A stretch of 64,000 nucleotides of DNA, from positions 30,571,086-30,635,085 of the forward strand of contig CM040752.1 in the NCBI GenBank assembly GCA_022829145.1, read 5' to 3'. The notes under the pieces were generated by a model, which was not told the DNA's origin, ran no database searches, and worked only from the letters and a program-made list of their open reading frames with translations. This document shows positions 26,070 through 39,153 of this stretch, piece after piece (position 1 is the first letter of the stretch; each line of letters opens with the position of its first letter). A program made the translations under genes and the position numbers. The stretch comes from Albula goreensis (taxonomy: Eukaryota > Chordata > Actinopteri > Albuliformes > Albulidae).

Positions 26070-27976
26070 ACGGAAATATCTCTTTTAATGGCACACAGAA
26101 ATATGTTTTTCTTGAGTATTCCTATCTGAAAAAATAAAAAATTAAATGTGCCTAATTAAGCCATATCACAATTATCACGAAATAGTTTTCCTGTCATGTT
26201 TGCTATATAAAATATGCAAATGAGATTATTACATTTCTAAGTAAGAGGGCTCTTACAAAGGGAGCTGATTAGAAAATATATCCATGTTCATTTGATGTAA
26301 TCAGACCTAACAGATTGATACAATGAATAAGGAGTTGCACGCTAACCCTCCCTCAGTCTTGGTGGAGCAGCAGTGTTTGGAAGCACAGCTAAAGAGAGAG
26401 CCCCCACTTCACTCATCAGCGTGGAGCTTTTCATTGGCATCATAAAATAACCTCTCATAATCCACTACTCTCTATGTTTGACATTTTCTGCTCTCATACA
26501 TGAATACAAAGCCTGCATCATCAGTAGCGTGCGCTAAAGGTTTCATAGCACTATCAAATGAAGATTGTTCACAACAATATGTGAATAAAAATTGGAAAAT
26601 TCGTCCAATTTAATGTACATATAAAATGGTTTTTGTCACAATCTGCAAAATTCGTAATGCCTCAGTTGTATAGTAATTGTGATGGCACCTAAAATGAATG
26701 TTCAGACACAGGGTCCTGACCTTCGTTCTATTCCCAGGTTCAGCCTTCCAGTTCTGAGAGCCACTTAGCTTACCAGGAGATGGGATGGGCCGGGCACAGA
26801 TTACAGCGAGGATAGCGCTCATGAGCCAGAAATAAAAAGGGAATTAATACACAGATAATAATAAGTCATAAAAAGCACAGCTGGCCTAATTAGCACCACC
26901 GTCTGAAGCTGCATTCAAAGAACCAGCCTGCTGCCTCTGAGTGACTCTGTTTACTGAGGCCTTGAGGAGGCATGAAAAGTAATGGAGAGGTGCTGTCACA
27001 TTTACATTCACCAATGGGATTAGGGATTAGGGGATGATGGGATATGTAGTCTTTTTTTTTTTTTTTTTTTTTTTTTGAAAATTATTCATGATAATGTTTT
27101 AGACTTCTAATTGCTTTTCAAAATGGACTTGCCAGCCATCCCACGATTATGGCTTTATTTTGCTTTCATTCTTTGCTTCATTTCATTTTGTGCTTTGAAG
27201 ATAAAAGCTTTGACATTATTTTGGTAAATATACTGTACATGCTCTACTTTATTATTCTGGCTTTAGCTGTTTAGCTGCTCCCATTATGTCAGTAATGGAG
27301 GATACCAAAAGGATGCAGGAAAAAATGGTGCATAATTGATAACCCAAAGTAAATTTGTCTTGCTTTCTTCAGTATTTGGTCATTATCATACACATATATG
27401 AGCATGGGGTAAAAAGCACACTCAGAGAAGAAAGAAAAAGGGAAAAAAGCACTTCTTTTTTTCTTTTTTCCTTTGAGCTCCAGCTAGCAAGCTGACTGCC
27501 GGACTGGATTGACATTTTAAAAGCTGCAGCATTCCTCATGAGCTAAAGCAAAAAGAACATTTTCCAAGACTGACGGGGAACTGATGGGAAAAGGGCTGCT
27601 GAATTCGATTTCAGCCCATTGAAGTCTCTTAACTAAGGGAGGGGAGGAGGAGGGGTAGGGCCAGAATTACCTGGAGGTACAGATCAACTGCTACAAGATT
27701 ACTTCTTCCAGTTTCCACACATCTTAAATGAAAAGTTTGAGAGACACAAGTGAAAGGTGAAAATCAAATTGTACTTTGAAGTGTCTGGGACAGGAAAAAT
27801 AACCTACCACCATCCCCATTAAAATTCTAGCATTCAGTGAATGCATTTCTATTTTCATTAACGCATATGTATACTGCATGTGATGTCTATTGTTTTCACC
27901 TAAATGTATGAGTGTTTATTTTTAGCTACCATGCATAACTGCTATTGCATTCCATGAATTGCCATTTAAATATAAA

Positions 27977-28033
27977 AGAAGAGGTATATATATAATACCT
28001 CTAATATATATATATATATATATAATACCTCTA

Positions 28034-28077
<44 letters not shown>
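27977..28077. repeat. TA-rich block with inverted AGAGGTAT/ATACCTCT arms
   Basis: AGAGGTAT and ATACCTCT form a perfect 8-bp hairpin around ATATATA. A second ATACCTCTAATATA copy follows between long TA runs, ending in an 18-unit TA run. Simple-sequence expansion with hairpin potential. Confidence 0.85.
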
Positions 28078-28080
<3 letters not shown>

Positions 28081-29159
28081 GCAACTGCTAGTCCAAATCA
28101 AACTCAGTAATTACCTAAATGTGCAACAGTAAATTTATCTAAGCAACTGCTGCTTAGCAACTGTACATGCCAATTTCCCCCTCCTTTGTAGCCAAACAGT
28201 CAGATCCATGAGGAGATCTTTCTCTGCCATGCAGGATAATGTATTTTAAATGGAGGAAAACTTTACAGAAAGCTAATACCATTATCTGGTAAACCTGACC
28301 TGTAGGTGCTGAGGATTGGCTCAGGGAAGAATGGAACTTTATAAAACGAATGATGGCCTTGAGTAAGCCACCCTTCCTTTCCATGCATCCCCCTGCAGGA
28401 TGGGGGGGGGGGCAGGTCCACTCTGGCAGACAGAGGGAGGTGAAAGATTCCCTTTTGGCGAATCTGATTCTGTGACTAACAGAACCACACATTCAGCCTC
28501 TCCACAAGAGCTGTACCCTGTGTCATTTTTTCCGAGGGAAGAAAAGTTTCCTAAAGCTAATGTGAGGTCACAGATGTACACCGCAGCCATGTAATCAATG
28601 AGCAATAAGCTCCTCTGATTAATGTGACATTACCCGTCTGAAAAATCAAATTTTCAGTTCAAAGGTGATTAGAAAAAAAAAAACTTTAAAAGTCATTTTC
28701 ATTATCCACAGGCATGTCACAGACATCGAGGAATGAAAATCTGTGCATATTCAGTCAGATCATGATCTGGTTCAGGTGAATAATGAGGCCGGCAGAGAGG
28801 GGAGAAAAGGCTCTGCAGAAGGGAGCTGTCAGCCAGGAAGCCTGCCCTCTTCTGGCCACAGACGGCATGACACCTGCCACCTGCCACTGGAAGAGAACCA
28901 GCAGGTTTAATGCTGCATGTTATTTGGTTTACCCCTCATGTCAGACTTATGGATGCGTGAAACGGCTGGTGGAGACCCAGACGAAGGCTCTCATGCGTAG
29001 AGCATGTGTCTGTGCGCGGGAGAAGAGCAGCCCGCCATGACAGCGGCAGCTGTGGCCGAGCTCCATGGCGACCTGCAGGGCTGCAAAAGGACTGCAGGTG
29101 CTCAGTGTGGTGTCTGCTCTGTATGCATGCTTGCATTTGTGTGTCCATACAGAAATGTG

Positions 29160-29350
29160 TATGCATGTACACACACTCAAATGTGCATTTATACACCATC
29201 AGCCACTCACAGTACACAGCACATGTACACACGCACCCGTATTCACACATGAAAGCCGTGCACACATACAAACACGTGCACACTTGAACACGCAGATATA
29301 TGTGCAAGCACAGACACATGCACATACACACACACACACACACACACTCT
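29160..29350. repeat. CA-rich cryptic repeat ending in a pure CA array
   Basis: Scattered CACACA, ACATGCACA and CACGCA motifs culminate in a (CA)n run at about 29326-29347. The overlapping open frames are compositional artefacts. Confidence 0.85.
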
Positions 29351-29470
29351 CCACTCTTTCATACATGGTCTGAAACAGTACTCCTGACCTCAGCACAGGG
29401 TCACTCTGATCTGAGACCTCAGGCTGCTTTTAATGACCAAACTCCCAATGGCAGGTCTACCCCTGCAGCA

Positions 29471-29680
29471 GCTACCACCTGAACCATGCAGAGACCTCTG
29501 CCATTGCAGCCCATTTGTTTTCTACAGAGGAATTTTCAGCAAGTCCCTCCATGTGTGCATGGCAGCTAGCACCTGAGCATGCAACGGCCTCTGCCATTTC
29601 ATCCCATTTGTTTTCCATAGAGGATTTATCAGCAAGAGACCACATCCCCCCGCGTGCATGCGGCAGCTCGGCTCACGCCG
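29471..29680. repeat. 94-bp tandem duplication, about 2.2 copies
   Basis: GCTACCACCTGAACCATGC at 29471 recurs as GCTAGCACCTGAGCATGC at 29565. Both are followed by CTCTGCCATT, CCCATTTGTTTTC and TCAGCAAG. A partial, more diverged third copy starts near 29666. Confidence 0.8.
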
Positions 29681-30467
29681 CTTTCCCGAAACAAAAAGCC
29701 TGAGATGGGAATCACAGTGGGAGCTAATTCCTCTCGCTCCTGTTTTTTTTTTTTCCTGTGAAAGGATTAATTTAAATGTCTCTTCCCCCCCCCACCTTTT
29801 TAATGCTGAAGCAATAATATAGGTCTAAGCCCAGCCTGTTTGGTGTGTCACAACTTCAATTGCTACCTTGGAAACACGATTCAGCCATTCAAATGCAGAT
29901 GAGCCCCAGAGACCGTGGAACGGGAAGCTTGTGGCATTTGTTTGTTTGCGAGAGGAGCTGCCTGTCTCAGCTGAAGTGTGTGGGAAGTCATTTTTTATGT
30001 GGTTCTCTGCAAAATCCCTTGGACCCTTCTCTTCACTGGTTAAGCCATAGAGCTTCTAATATGACTTTTTTTTTTACACAAAGTCTTTATTTAACAACTT
30101 AAAATCCGAGACATAAGCTTTGCTCAGCGGGTAAAAAATACAAGACTTCATATTTAGCTTTCTTTTTTTTTGGTCTTTTGTCTTTTTGGCGGTTGGTGTT
30201 TTCTTTGGTCTGCTGAAACCACATTAATCCTGCCTGTATACATTATTTTACTCTGATAGAGAGAAGCTTTTCACGCTCCATTAGTGCATGTCAGTTTGCA
30301 GGTCTGATGCTGCTGTGTGTGGGTTTGCTTTTTTGTGTGAGAGCCTTCGCATACACAGGGATGAGTGGGAGTGTGTCTTTGTGTGTGGTTGTGTAACTTC
30401 TGCATAAGTGGGCTTTACAGTGAAGGGATGTGTTGGAATGTTTGCCATTAGTGGGAGTCGTTGTGTG

Positions 30468-30482
30468 AGTGTGTGGGTGTGT

Positions 30483-30527
<45 letters not shown>

Positions 30528-30541
30528 TGTGTGTGTGTGTG
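30468..30541. repeat. (TG)n microsatellite
   Basis: GTGTGGGTGTG passing into a nearly pure TG array, which is CA on the transcript strand. It lies about 240-320 bp downstream of the exon D donor. Confidence 0.9.
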
Positions 30542-30660
30542 TTCTGTCTTTTTAGGAGGTTCTGGCATTTTTAAACTGAGCTTCTATGGATCAAATTTAA
30601 TGAAATATACCGCATTGTTATGGTATATACCGTGTAAGGCATAATATATTGTGCATGACT

Positions 30661-30770
30661 GGATGTGTGTGTGTGCATGTCTGTGCGTGTGTGTGTGTGC
30701 ATGTCTGTGCATGTGCGTGTGTGTTTGTGTGTGTGCGCATGTGTCCGTGTGTGTTTCTACATGTGCACAG
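30661..30770. repeat. imperfect TG-rich tract just downstream of exon D
   Basis: TGTGTGTGTGCATGTCTGTG-type modules fill the first 15-125 bases of the intron after exon D. On the transcript strand this is a CA-rich tract beginning close to the 5' splice site. Confidence 0.9.
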
Positions 30771-30785
30771 TGAGCACTGACTGAC

Positions 30786-30986
30786 CTGTGAAGTTGACGT
30801 TGCGGATGAATTTGAGCAGCATGGTGCCGTTGATGGGGTCCATTCTGGAGCAGAGCCCCACCTTTCCCGGGCACAGCTCCTTATGCATGTTGTGCAGGGC
30901 GTGGGCCATGGCGTACACCGCGTCGATCACAAACTGCACCTTCCCCTCCTGCTCGTAGGACGAGTCCTTCCCAATCCGCTCGTGAT
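30786..30986 (-). CDS. grm4: grm4-like exon D: ligand-binding domain with the K405-equivalent lysine
   Basis: Exon of 201 bp with acceptor TTTGCCCCACAG and donor GTCAGT. After two bases completing Asn it encodes [19 protein letters not shown], then [19 protein letters not shown], and ends FIRNVNFT plus the first base of a glycine codon. The lysine in EQEGK aligns with human mGlu4 K405, a side-chain contact for the distal acid of the agonist in group III receptors. PINGTML contains an N-glycosylation sequon where the human protein has DGT, so it is an extra predicted site. NVNFTG holds the usual one. The donor is a modest match (CAG/GTCAGT) and is followed within about 20 bases by a long CA-rich tract on the transcript strand, which could influence its use. 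Confidence 0.96.
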
Positions 30987-32569
30987 CTGTGGGGCAAACC
31001 GACATTTCTCACTGACACGTCATAACATACATCAGAATCATGCTGAGGACATACGGAATAACTATTAAATGCATTCACAGATAATAAGACATAACCTCAG
31101 AAACACTGTTTTCAGAGGTGTTTGTTGAGAGGAAACGTAACATAAGCATGTTGCATGTTTGTAGCGTATAGTGATGTCATCACTGTGTCAGGTGAAGGCA
31201 GAGTGGCTCCAGTCAGTGTTGCATCACAGCAGGTTTGCACCGTCTGTTCTGACTGCTGACCTTTGTGCACGCCCAGGAGTTTACTGTGTAACACAGGCGT
31301 CTTTTGAGACGCAGCGTTTGCTCGACGCCTCAGTCTCGCTGCACATCCTCCATTCTAAGCTTATCATTCACGGAACACCGTACCGCCAATTTCCACCGCC
31401 ATCGCCACGCCAGCGCCACACACAAGAACAGCAGATGAATTGTTTTCTACCGCTGCGTGGGCTGATCATGAACCAAACCAAGTGCCACGTAAACCAGCTT
31501 TGTCATGTGCAGGTTTGGGCGCCCCCCAACCCAGGGCCTCTACCATCTGAAGAGCCAGATGCCGCACTGTGATTGCGTGCCACGCGCAAAATCGAACAGA
31601 ATGAGAATGTTTTTCCTCGTCACACAATTGCCCTCATTGTCGCCACGGTTCATAAAATATTCCAGGTTGAATCACCAATTACGGGAAATTTGATTAAACG
31701 CCATTCAGAGAACCTGTCTTTTACATCACATCAAATTCTCATTTTTATTATCACTGTGCCTGAAGTGCCATTGAAATGCTCATCATGGCTGAAGCCTGTC
31801 CCTGATTGGGGACGAGGGTCCTTGTAGGTCATTACCTGCCACTCTAGAGAGGACGTGGGGGTGGGGGAGGGGGGGGGACACATGGTTTAGAAATTGAGTT
31901 CCATACAAAATGGGGAAAAAATATGAGCGTCCATGCTGTCCTCCCATTAATTTCAATCTTTATCTTCCACAGCTGATTAAGCAGTCCATTTCCATGCCTG
32001 GGGTTTGCTTTGGGTTTGGTTGCTAGCGGAAGTGTTTGGAATTCCCCTGCCTGTCTCCCTCTTGGTTTTCCGCACTGTTCCTTTCTGCCGCGCAACACAA
32101 AAGGGACCTGGACTGAAGGTACAGTTGGGACGGCCTGCAGGCGGTGTTGAATGGTTGTCTGTTCTGAACAGCCAGGAGAGAAGGGGCTTCAGAACGTCAG
32201 ACCTACGAGCCAAAATGTACAGTACGTCCACTCCAGAGAGCAGATGTGAGCTGCTCAGTGAAGTCTATGCACTGATCCGATGTGAATATTTTTTCACACT
32301 GATCTCTGATCTAGAATCATTTTCTTTCCTCAATGGTCTGTATTAGTATTTTAAGCATTACATTTGGAAATGTTAACCAAGATTCAGCTCCGCATTTTTT
32401 CTGTTCCTATAAATACATACATATTTCTCACTTAGTTTTGAGGGTTTTTTTGCTACTCGTACCCAGATTAAAATGCTGTTGATTTGCACTCGAATATCAT
32501 CTTTGTAGTTCTTCATCAGTGCATTTCTATGTATATCATCTCATCCTAACATGCCCTCTGTTACTCTAT

Positions 32570-32572
<3 letters not shown>

Positions 32573-32624
<52 letters not shown>
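32573..32624. repeat. (CA)n microsatellite
   Basis: Pure CA array of about 25 units, with further short CA runs at 32693-32710 and 32754-32770. Confidence 0.92.
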
Positions 32625-32628
<4 letters not shown>

Positions 32629-35600
32629 ATTCACATAAAGAAATGAGATTGAATGAGAATGAGAATGGGATTGAAAAAATAAATCCATTCCACACACATG
32701 CACACACACCCACTGTCTCTCTCTCATGTGCACATAGATAAACCTACTCATCACACACACACACACACACGGGCGCAGTGTGGTGAGGCGAGAGAGTGGG
32801 AGAGTGATAGAGTGGTGGAGAGGGACAGAGAGACAGAGGAAGACAGGAGTAATCATTCCTCGGTATTAATATAATTTGTTATGACAGGTGTATATTAATC
32901 ACGGCAGAGGCTGTTAAAACGCTTTTAAAACATGTTAATTACCGAACGGGGGGTTTCAATTAACACCCTGCTCCTGCAATTAGGCCAGGGGGTGGGGTGG
33001 GGTGGGATGGGGGGTGGACGGAGGGGAAACGCCAAGCCCCCTGCTCCACTTCCACGGGTCCCAGAGGTCCCTCCGGCTCCATTCCCAAATCGATGCACAG
33101 AAGTGGGCCGAGGAAGCTGGAGCATTCAGAATCTAAGGTTAGCACTGATGCCTGGGGGAGCCCCAAACCATTAGCATGCGGACCCCCGAGAGCGTGAAAC
33201 CGGGGACCGCTGGGACCGGCCTGATGGGACAGACACACAGATTAGGCCTGCTTCACCCCTGAATTATGTATGTTTTTAAACACCTGCCAGTTTGGATTAC
33301 GTTCTGGGAGATCCTGAGTCTTGCAAACCAAAGCTTTGATTGGCGTGGATAGTGACTCAGATCAGCCGCAGGGACAGGGAGAGGGGGAGAATATACACGC
33401 AGGTTTGACTTGCGTCTGAAGAGTTTTTGTAGACGTCAGGCTATTCCTGGCATTTTTTACTTCGTGCTGTTCACACTGAGACCCGCAGAGACGCCTATGA
33501 TGCTGCATAGTGAGAGTGGGGGAGAGGGGAGGCGGATGGGTGAAATCATGTATTACATATATTAGAGGACAAAACTCCAAATACTACAATGCAATGGTTA
33601 AACTGGGTACAACATACACAAAAAAGACCTAAAAACAGCGAAATCAAAATCTCGCTGGTCTATTTGACCAAAATGTTGCACTCTGATATAGGATTCTCCT
33701 TTTTCCATTTTCAAGTATCTCAGCGTTTGAGTCTCATTTCCACAGTCCTAGCCCAGACTTTGGGAAATGGCTGACGATAACGCACTTAAGAGAGGCAGCG
33801 AGAGCGCATGACTGCAGATACCCTGTTTTACCCAGAGCAGACAGTGGGCGGACAGAAAAGGAACAGCGCTGGAGGGCGCGGGTGGCTGATCTTCGCCGGT
33901 CTCCAAAGTAACACATATCAGCAGCCGCTCTCTTATTGGCTGTGACATCCCTCTGCTCGCTTCCAACACTAAAATCAACATGATGGATGCGCTCAGAGAG
34001 GCGCCGAGCACGCCCAGACTCAACTCTTCGCCTGCCTAAGGAACTCACAATCACACCCAAGGCTGTGTTTATCGACTCGAAACGGCACCAAGGGCAGGTT
34101 TTTCCAAATACCATCAAATGCTTACCATGTCATAATTACCATTTAGCGAGCATATCTTAAGCTCAGCTTTAAATTCATCGTCTTTCCTAATGGGGAAAAA
34201 TGTAATTTCAAACTAATCCCCTCAGAAGAGAATTTAGTCAGGAAAATACACATGGCACACATGGTCCATGGACCATTGAAAAGACAATGTGCAACAACCA
34301 AATTCCAGAAAACACTTCCTGGGTTTTATGTTCTCTCTGAATGAAACAAGTTGCTATTTAAATTATGAAAAGGATGAAAGCAGTAAGTGCTACCTTTGAG
34401 AGACACATATACCCTCTATGATTAATAAATATTTCAAAATACAGTTTCAAAGCAACCTGAAAGCTCATATTCCTTCACAAAAATCTTGTGCTACTAGATA
34501 AAGCCCCTAACACACAGATGGAAAACAATACTAATTAATGAAATAAAAACTGTGGTCTCCCTTAATCAGAAATACAGTCTATGCTTGTGAACTCTTGAAA
34601 ACTACTTTAACAGTTTACAGTTTAGTTTATTGCTGCTGCTAAGTTAAATTGAGAACCGGATGACAGAAATGACTGATCTCTTGCGATACCTGTAATGAAA
34701 AGTTTTTAGGACACAGCATGTGCTCTTATGCGCAGCAATGTCCTAACATCACTCATTTGCACATGAGCTTCTGCATCTGCAACAAATGTGTTTGCTGACA
34801 CAAACTGACCCATGTACAAAAGACATAAAACAATGGAGTCTCTGACCTTCAAAAGAGAAGCTTTATACATTGATTTGTTACATTTGATGTCATTAGGACC
34901 TCATAAATGAGTCACTTAGAGGAGGAATGAGCTGGGCTCACAAACAGGTCCTATCCATTAAATGGTTCATCTCTGTGCAGGTAAATTGACTTAGCCTTGG
35001 GATTTAAAAAAGAGACTCCACTCTGTGACCTTTTCAGCGTAATAAACAATAAATGCACTCTCCAAATGGTCTGAATGGACCGGTGAAAAGTAGAAAGATA
35101 AATAGCACTACGCTAGTCTTTTAGAACCCCATAGCAAACAAATACAGGCAATCGGGACCTTTTCATACTGGCTGTCCTAGTTACACACGGCGCTGCTTTG
35201 TTGCAGTCAGTCAATATAGAGCAGAATCCAGTGCTCTATCAAAACAGCACAGGTCATTATGTCAGTGATTCCTCATATAATGAGATGCTAACTGCTTTTA
35301 ATTAGACTATTCTAATGTATAATGTATGCCACATTGTGTCAGATCAGATGAATGTTGAAAATAAAATTAATATCATATATGCATTTTAGGATTTTAAGTA
35401 CATTCAATTCAGTCAGAACAGTTTTTGGTAAATTCATGTGTTTTTTTTAATTGTTTTTTTTAATTGTGTAATTTAATGTCTGTGGCAAATGAACCCTTTT
35501 TCATACATTTTGATATACTATTTGATGGACCTACAGCCCAAATGAGTCGTAAACGCTGAATGTGTGAACACTTGGTCATTTAAACTAAACCATTAATGTA

Positions 35601-35754
35601 ACGGAACTGAGAAACATGATGTGAAAACCCCCAGCACAGGTGATAAAAGCCAGGTGGCAGCGCCACCTAGGGGGTTTTCTGCACAGTCCTGGCCCGTTCA
35701 GCTCACTCCATCCCCCTAAACTCTTCCTTCCTTTTTCTCTCTACCCATTCCCCC

Positions 35755-35792
35755 ACCTCCTCCCTCCCTCCCTCCCTCCCTCCCTCCCTCCC
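35755..35792. repeat. (CCCT)n microsatellite
   Basis: About eight to nine CCCT units in a pyrimidine-rich 90-bp stretch. Confidence 0.9.
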
Positions 35793-36312
35793 GTCCTCCA
35801 GCGAGTCTGTTTTCATTAAGAATCTCTACACCCACACTCCAGCAAAGCCTGTGGCATCACCCCTCGGCTTTAGTGTTCCTCCTGCGCTGACGTTTTTCAC
35901 AGATACACTGTTTTTCCTAATGTAAACAAGACAGAGAACTTACAAGATAAGATAAAAAAACAGGATGGGGCGAATTTATAAGGCAGGGGCCATGCTTTGT
36001 TTTGTTCCACCCAGCTCCTTCACAAGAGGTCTACGAATGTGTTCCTTATCGAATATGGAGCCACTTAAAGTTAACAAATGCTGGGCACAGAAGAATAGAT
36101 TGGTTTTGTTTTTCTTTGTCATCCTGCTCTTTATCTACAGGCTACATCTGCGTGTGTCCTGGTGAGGAGAGACAATTTCACATCCCTGACAAGCCCCCTG
36201 CATGCTCAAGACTGCAGAGGAAGAATTGACTTGCATACTTCTGTAATTGCATGCCGCAGACACACTGATCATGGCACACATCCCCTGCAGGGTATAAAAG
36301 GCAGAGACGATA

Positions 36313-36520
36313 CCGTCCACACACACATACACACACGAATGCTTGCACATATATATGCTCATATAATCCTTTCACACACACAGGGTCACACCTCACACAC
36401 AATCATAGCTCACGCACATGCACACACACACACACACACAGAGACACACAGGGTCATATCACACACATACACAATCACACCACATATATGCCACATACAC
36501 ACACAGACGCACGCATTTGT
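36313..36520. repeat. CA-rich cryptic repeat
   Basis: Interrupted CACACA modules with a pure run near 36420-36440. The overlapping open frames are artefacts. Confidence 0.85.
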
Positions 36521-39153
36521 CCCGAGATCAAAGACGACCCACACACTCCCACGTTCCTTCTGAGAAAGCCCTCTCAGTTTGAGTGCTCCAGCACAGCTAT
36601 TTTAGCCTGCATTTATGCTAGAAAGCATTGGCCCCTGATCCCTTCAAACCCTCATCACTCATTGGCTGCTGGAAACAAAGTGGCCCGCCTCCCCGTAAGG
36701 ACCCTCACATTGGCTGTAATTAATTGTTTTTTCACTTTGGTTTCTCCAAAAAAAAAAAAAAAAAAAAAAACAGTTTCATGCTCTCCAAAAAAATGCAGAT
36801 GAAGTATAAACAGGTTACTGCCTTATGGCTTTTCAAATTACAAAGGGAGCATCATACCTCTGTGGAAGATAAACAAATAGAGCTTATGGAAATAACCGGC
36901 GAGAATAGCTGTGCCGTCTGCCGCCTTCTCCCCACAGAAACAAACTCCATTACAAAGTTATGATCAGGGAATGGCTTCTGAACGCAATAGTAATATGGAA
37001 GGCTTTTGTAAGGAGACAGATTATTGGCTATTTCACCTGCTGTGGCCCGAAAGAATGCGCAACAGTGCAAAGTGTGGGGCTGCTTCCAGTCAGAACAACT
37101 GTGTCAGTTTACTCATATATCCATAACACACATTCTCCATGCATTCATATGCAAACACACTTGGTACATGATCGTTCTTCTTATTAAATTATTTACATGA
37201 AAATGAAGCCAAGCCACAATAAACATGCACAAAAGTATCCCTAAAACATTCTTCAAGTTCTTCCACATAATTCCCCCCATGTTTTTCCATCTTACTACAT
37301 GTAGCTCCGGTTCATACCAAAAGCAGATGCAGTCAGGGGTCTGATTTACTGTTGCCAATGGCCTTCAGGTCTTTATAAGCCTCTGCGCTCTTTATTCTCA
37401 TTCCAAATAGCAGGTTTGACTAATGGTTAACCAGATGTGTAATCCCAGGAGTAACAGTTAAACATTTTTTCAGATGGGGCAGTATCTCTGTTGCTCCCCT
37501 GCTGCACAAATTAAATAGAAAATATGTAAAAATCAAAAGGTTTGTGCGTCACTCAGGATGAGAATTTTTTTTTTTTTCTGGTAAGCAAATAAATAATGTA
37601 ACAGAGTGATTCACTGCAAACCTGCTAGCAGGCTATGGTAATACTCTGCATTTATGTTCTGCAAAAGCCCCTCGGACTGACTGTACTTATCTTGGCCCAG
37701 AGATCATCGCCTGCCCTGGATTTCTACAACTGAAAAGAAGTCTGAGAGTGTTGTTCTCATTCTACATTACCAAAATATCGACTCTTTTTGGTGCGGAGTG
37801 AGGCGAGGGAGACTGGCAGGGTAGCGCTCGTATTGTCACCATGTTAAAGAGTGACATGTAGCAGGCTTTGCGGGCCTCTTTGCACAGCCCATTCGCAGCC
37901 ATTTAGCATCTTGGCTGTACCGTCCCTGGCCCGCTGGTACATTTGGCTCCCGGGTGGTGGGGTTAGCGTTATGGCGCGAGGCAAGGCCTCACTTGTCAGG
38001 CTCATAACTATGAGGCTAATGACTGAGAGAATGGGTAGTCTCTCAGCCCACAATGATATAACCCAGAGCCTATAACTTGGAGGCAGTATGTACTGGATTC
38101 AGAACCAGATTTTGTGTGCTCTGCTAACACACTAGAGATCAGATGCTGTTTTGGACAAATCTCACAGTGCATGGAACACCGAACCCATCTTGGCCAACTC
38201 GATCCATCATCAGAAATCTTGTGGCAGGGTGCGAGAAGCCCAGGTGAGGAAAGTTAGCGAAGTTATCCCGATGCTTCGGTCAATGATTGGGAGTCTGCAG
38301 TGGAGACTCGAGAGAAGGCCGAGTCCCACTCACACACAACAACCCTACAAAAAAATCTTTCACAAATAATAATCACATTCTGGATGAATCAAAGTTTCGA
38401 TCGAATTCGGGGTTTTGACAAAAAGGTCATCTCACAAGTTGGCTCAAAACCATTTATTGGTTTCTGTATTTCTCCACTAAATAATGGGCAAACGCTCAGG
38501 GAGAGGTCGCAGACTGCAGTCAGGGCCATGCCATTTGCAGTGCCAGACACTAATAATTTCGGTCCTTTTTGACCAAAGGACAAGAACCAGTGGAGGACAG
38601 AGCATCTTTCTTATGGCAGTCACGATGTAGCTAGACAGGTTTTTTTTCTTCTGAACTGAGCCTTAATTTCCATAGTATATCTTAAGACCTTCTGGCAGAA
38701 TTTTCTGTTTTTGACAATGTTTTAATCAGAGTTTAAAAATAAAATCCTGCAGCAATTCAGCTTCTGCTTATCTAGCTCCTGTGAAGCACTAACAGTTAGC
38801 CAGTCATGGAACATACGTTGTGCCATGTATTTTGAAGTGTCTCCAAAAGTCTAGTTGGTCCCACTTAATGTTTTATCTGCTGTAGACAGAACTTTATCCA
38901 GTGTCAAAAATATACTTGCTCTTCACTTACACGACTCACTTGATAAGGACTCTTATCTCGGTTTTTTTAGTCAATGTAATATCTTTTTGACAACCACTAC
39001 AAAGTACAATGTATGCAGTATAGTCATTTTGAGTGACAGTGTGTTTGATTCTTTCTTTGTCAAACACAACAAAACTATCACCTAGCTGACAGCAGATCCT
39101 GACATTAGAGATTAGACTGAATAAGTGTTCAAAATTACATATATATATATATA

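Larger units (their letters stand above)
10700..30785 (-). other. grm4 intron between exons D and E (20,086 bp)
   Basis: Bounded by GTCAGT at the exon D donor and CACTACAG at the exon E acceptor. It contains a TAG-repeat (near 12580), a GA-rich polypurine tract (13803-14289), a telomere-like minisatellite (19386-19667), a SINE remnant (21018-21184), a MITE (21229-21478), a SINE-like element (25615-26069), an AT hairpin block (27977-28077), a 94-bp tandem duplication (29471-29680) and CA/TG arrays near 29300 and 30480-30760. The stretches between these, for example 10700-12500, 14300-19380, 22000-25100 and 26100-27900, show no gene that I can recognise. Confidence 0.85.

Noticed and set aside
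28936-29396. Open frames rich in Cys-Val or His-Thr
   Set aside because: Products of CA/TG simple sequence, with no family features.
30281-30874. His-Thr-rich and Val-Cys-rich open frames beside exon D
   Set aside because: Translated TG/CA arrays. Only the segment 30786-30986 on the minus strand is exon.
33734-34117. Minus-strand open frame of 127 aa in a GC-richer stretch
   Set aside because: No recognisable domain, no splice-supported context, and several overlapping frames of similar quality. Treated as chance.
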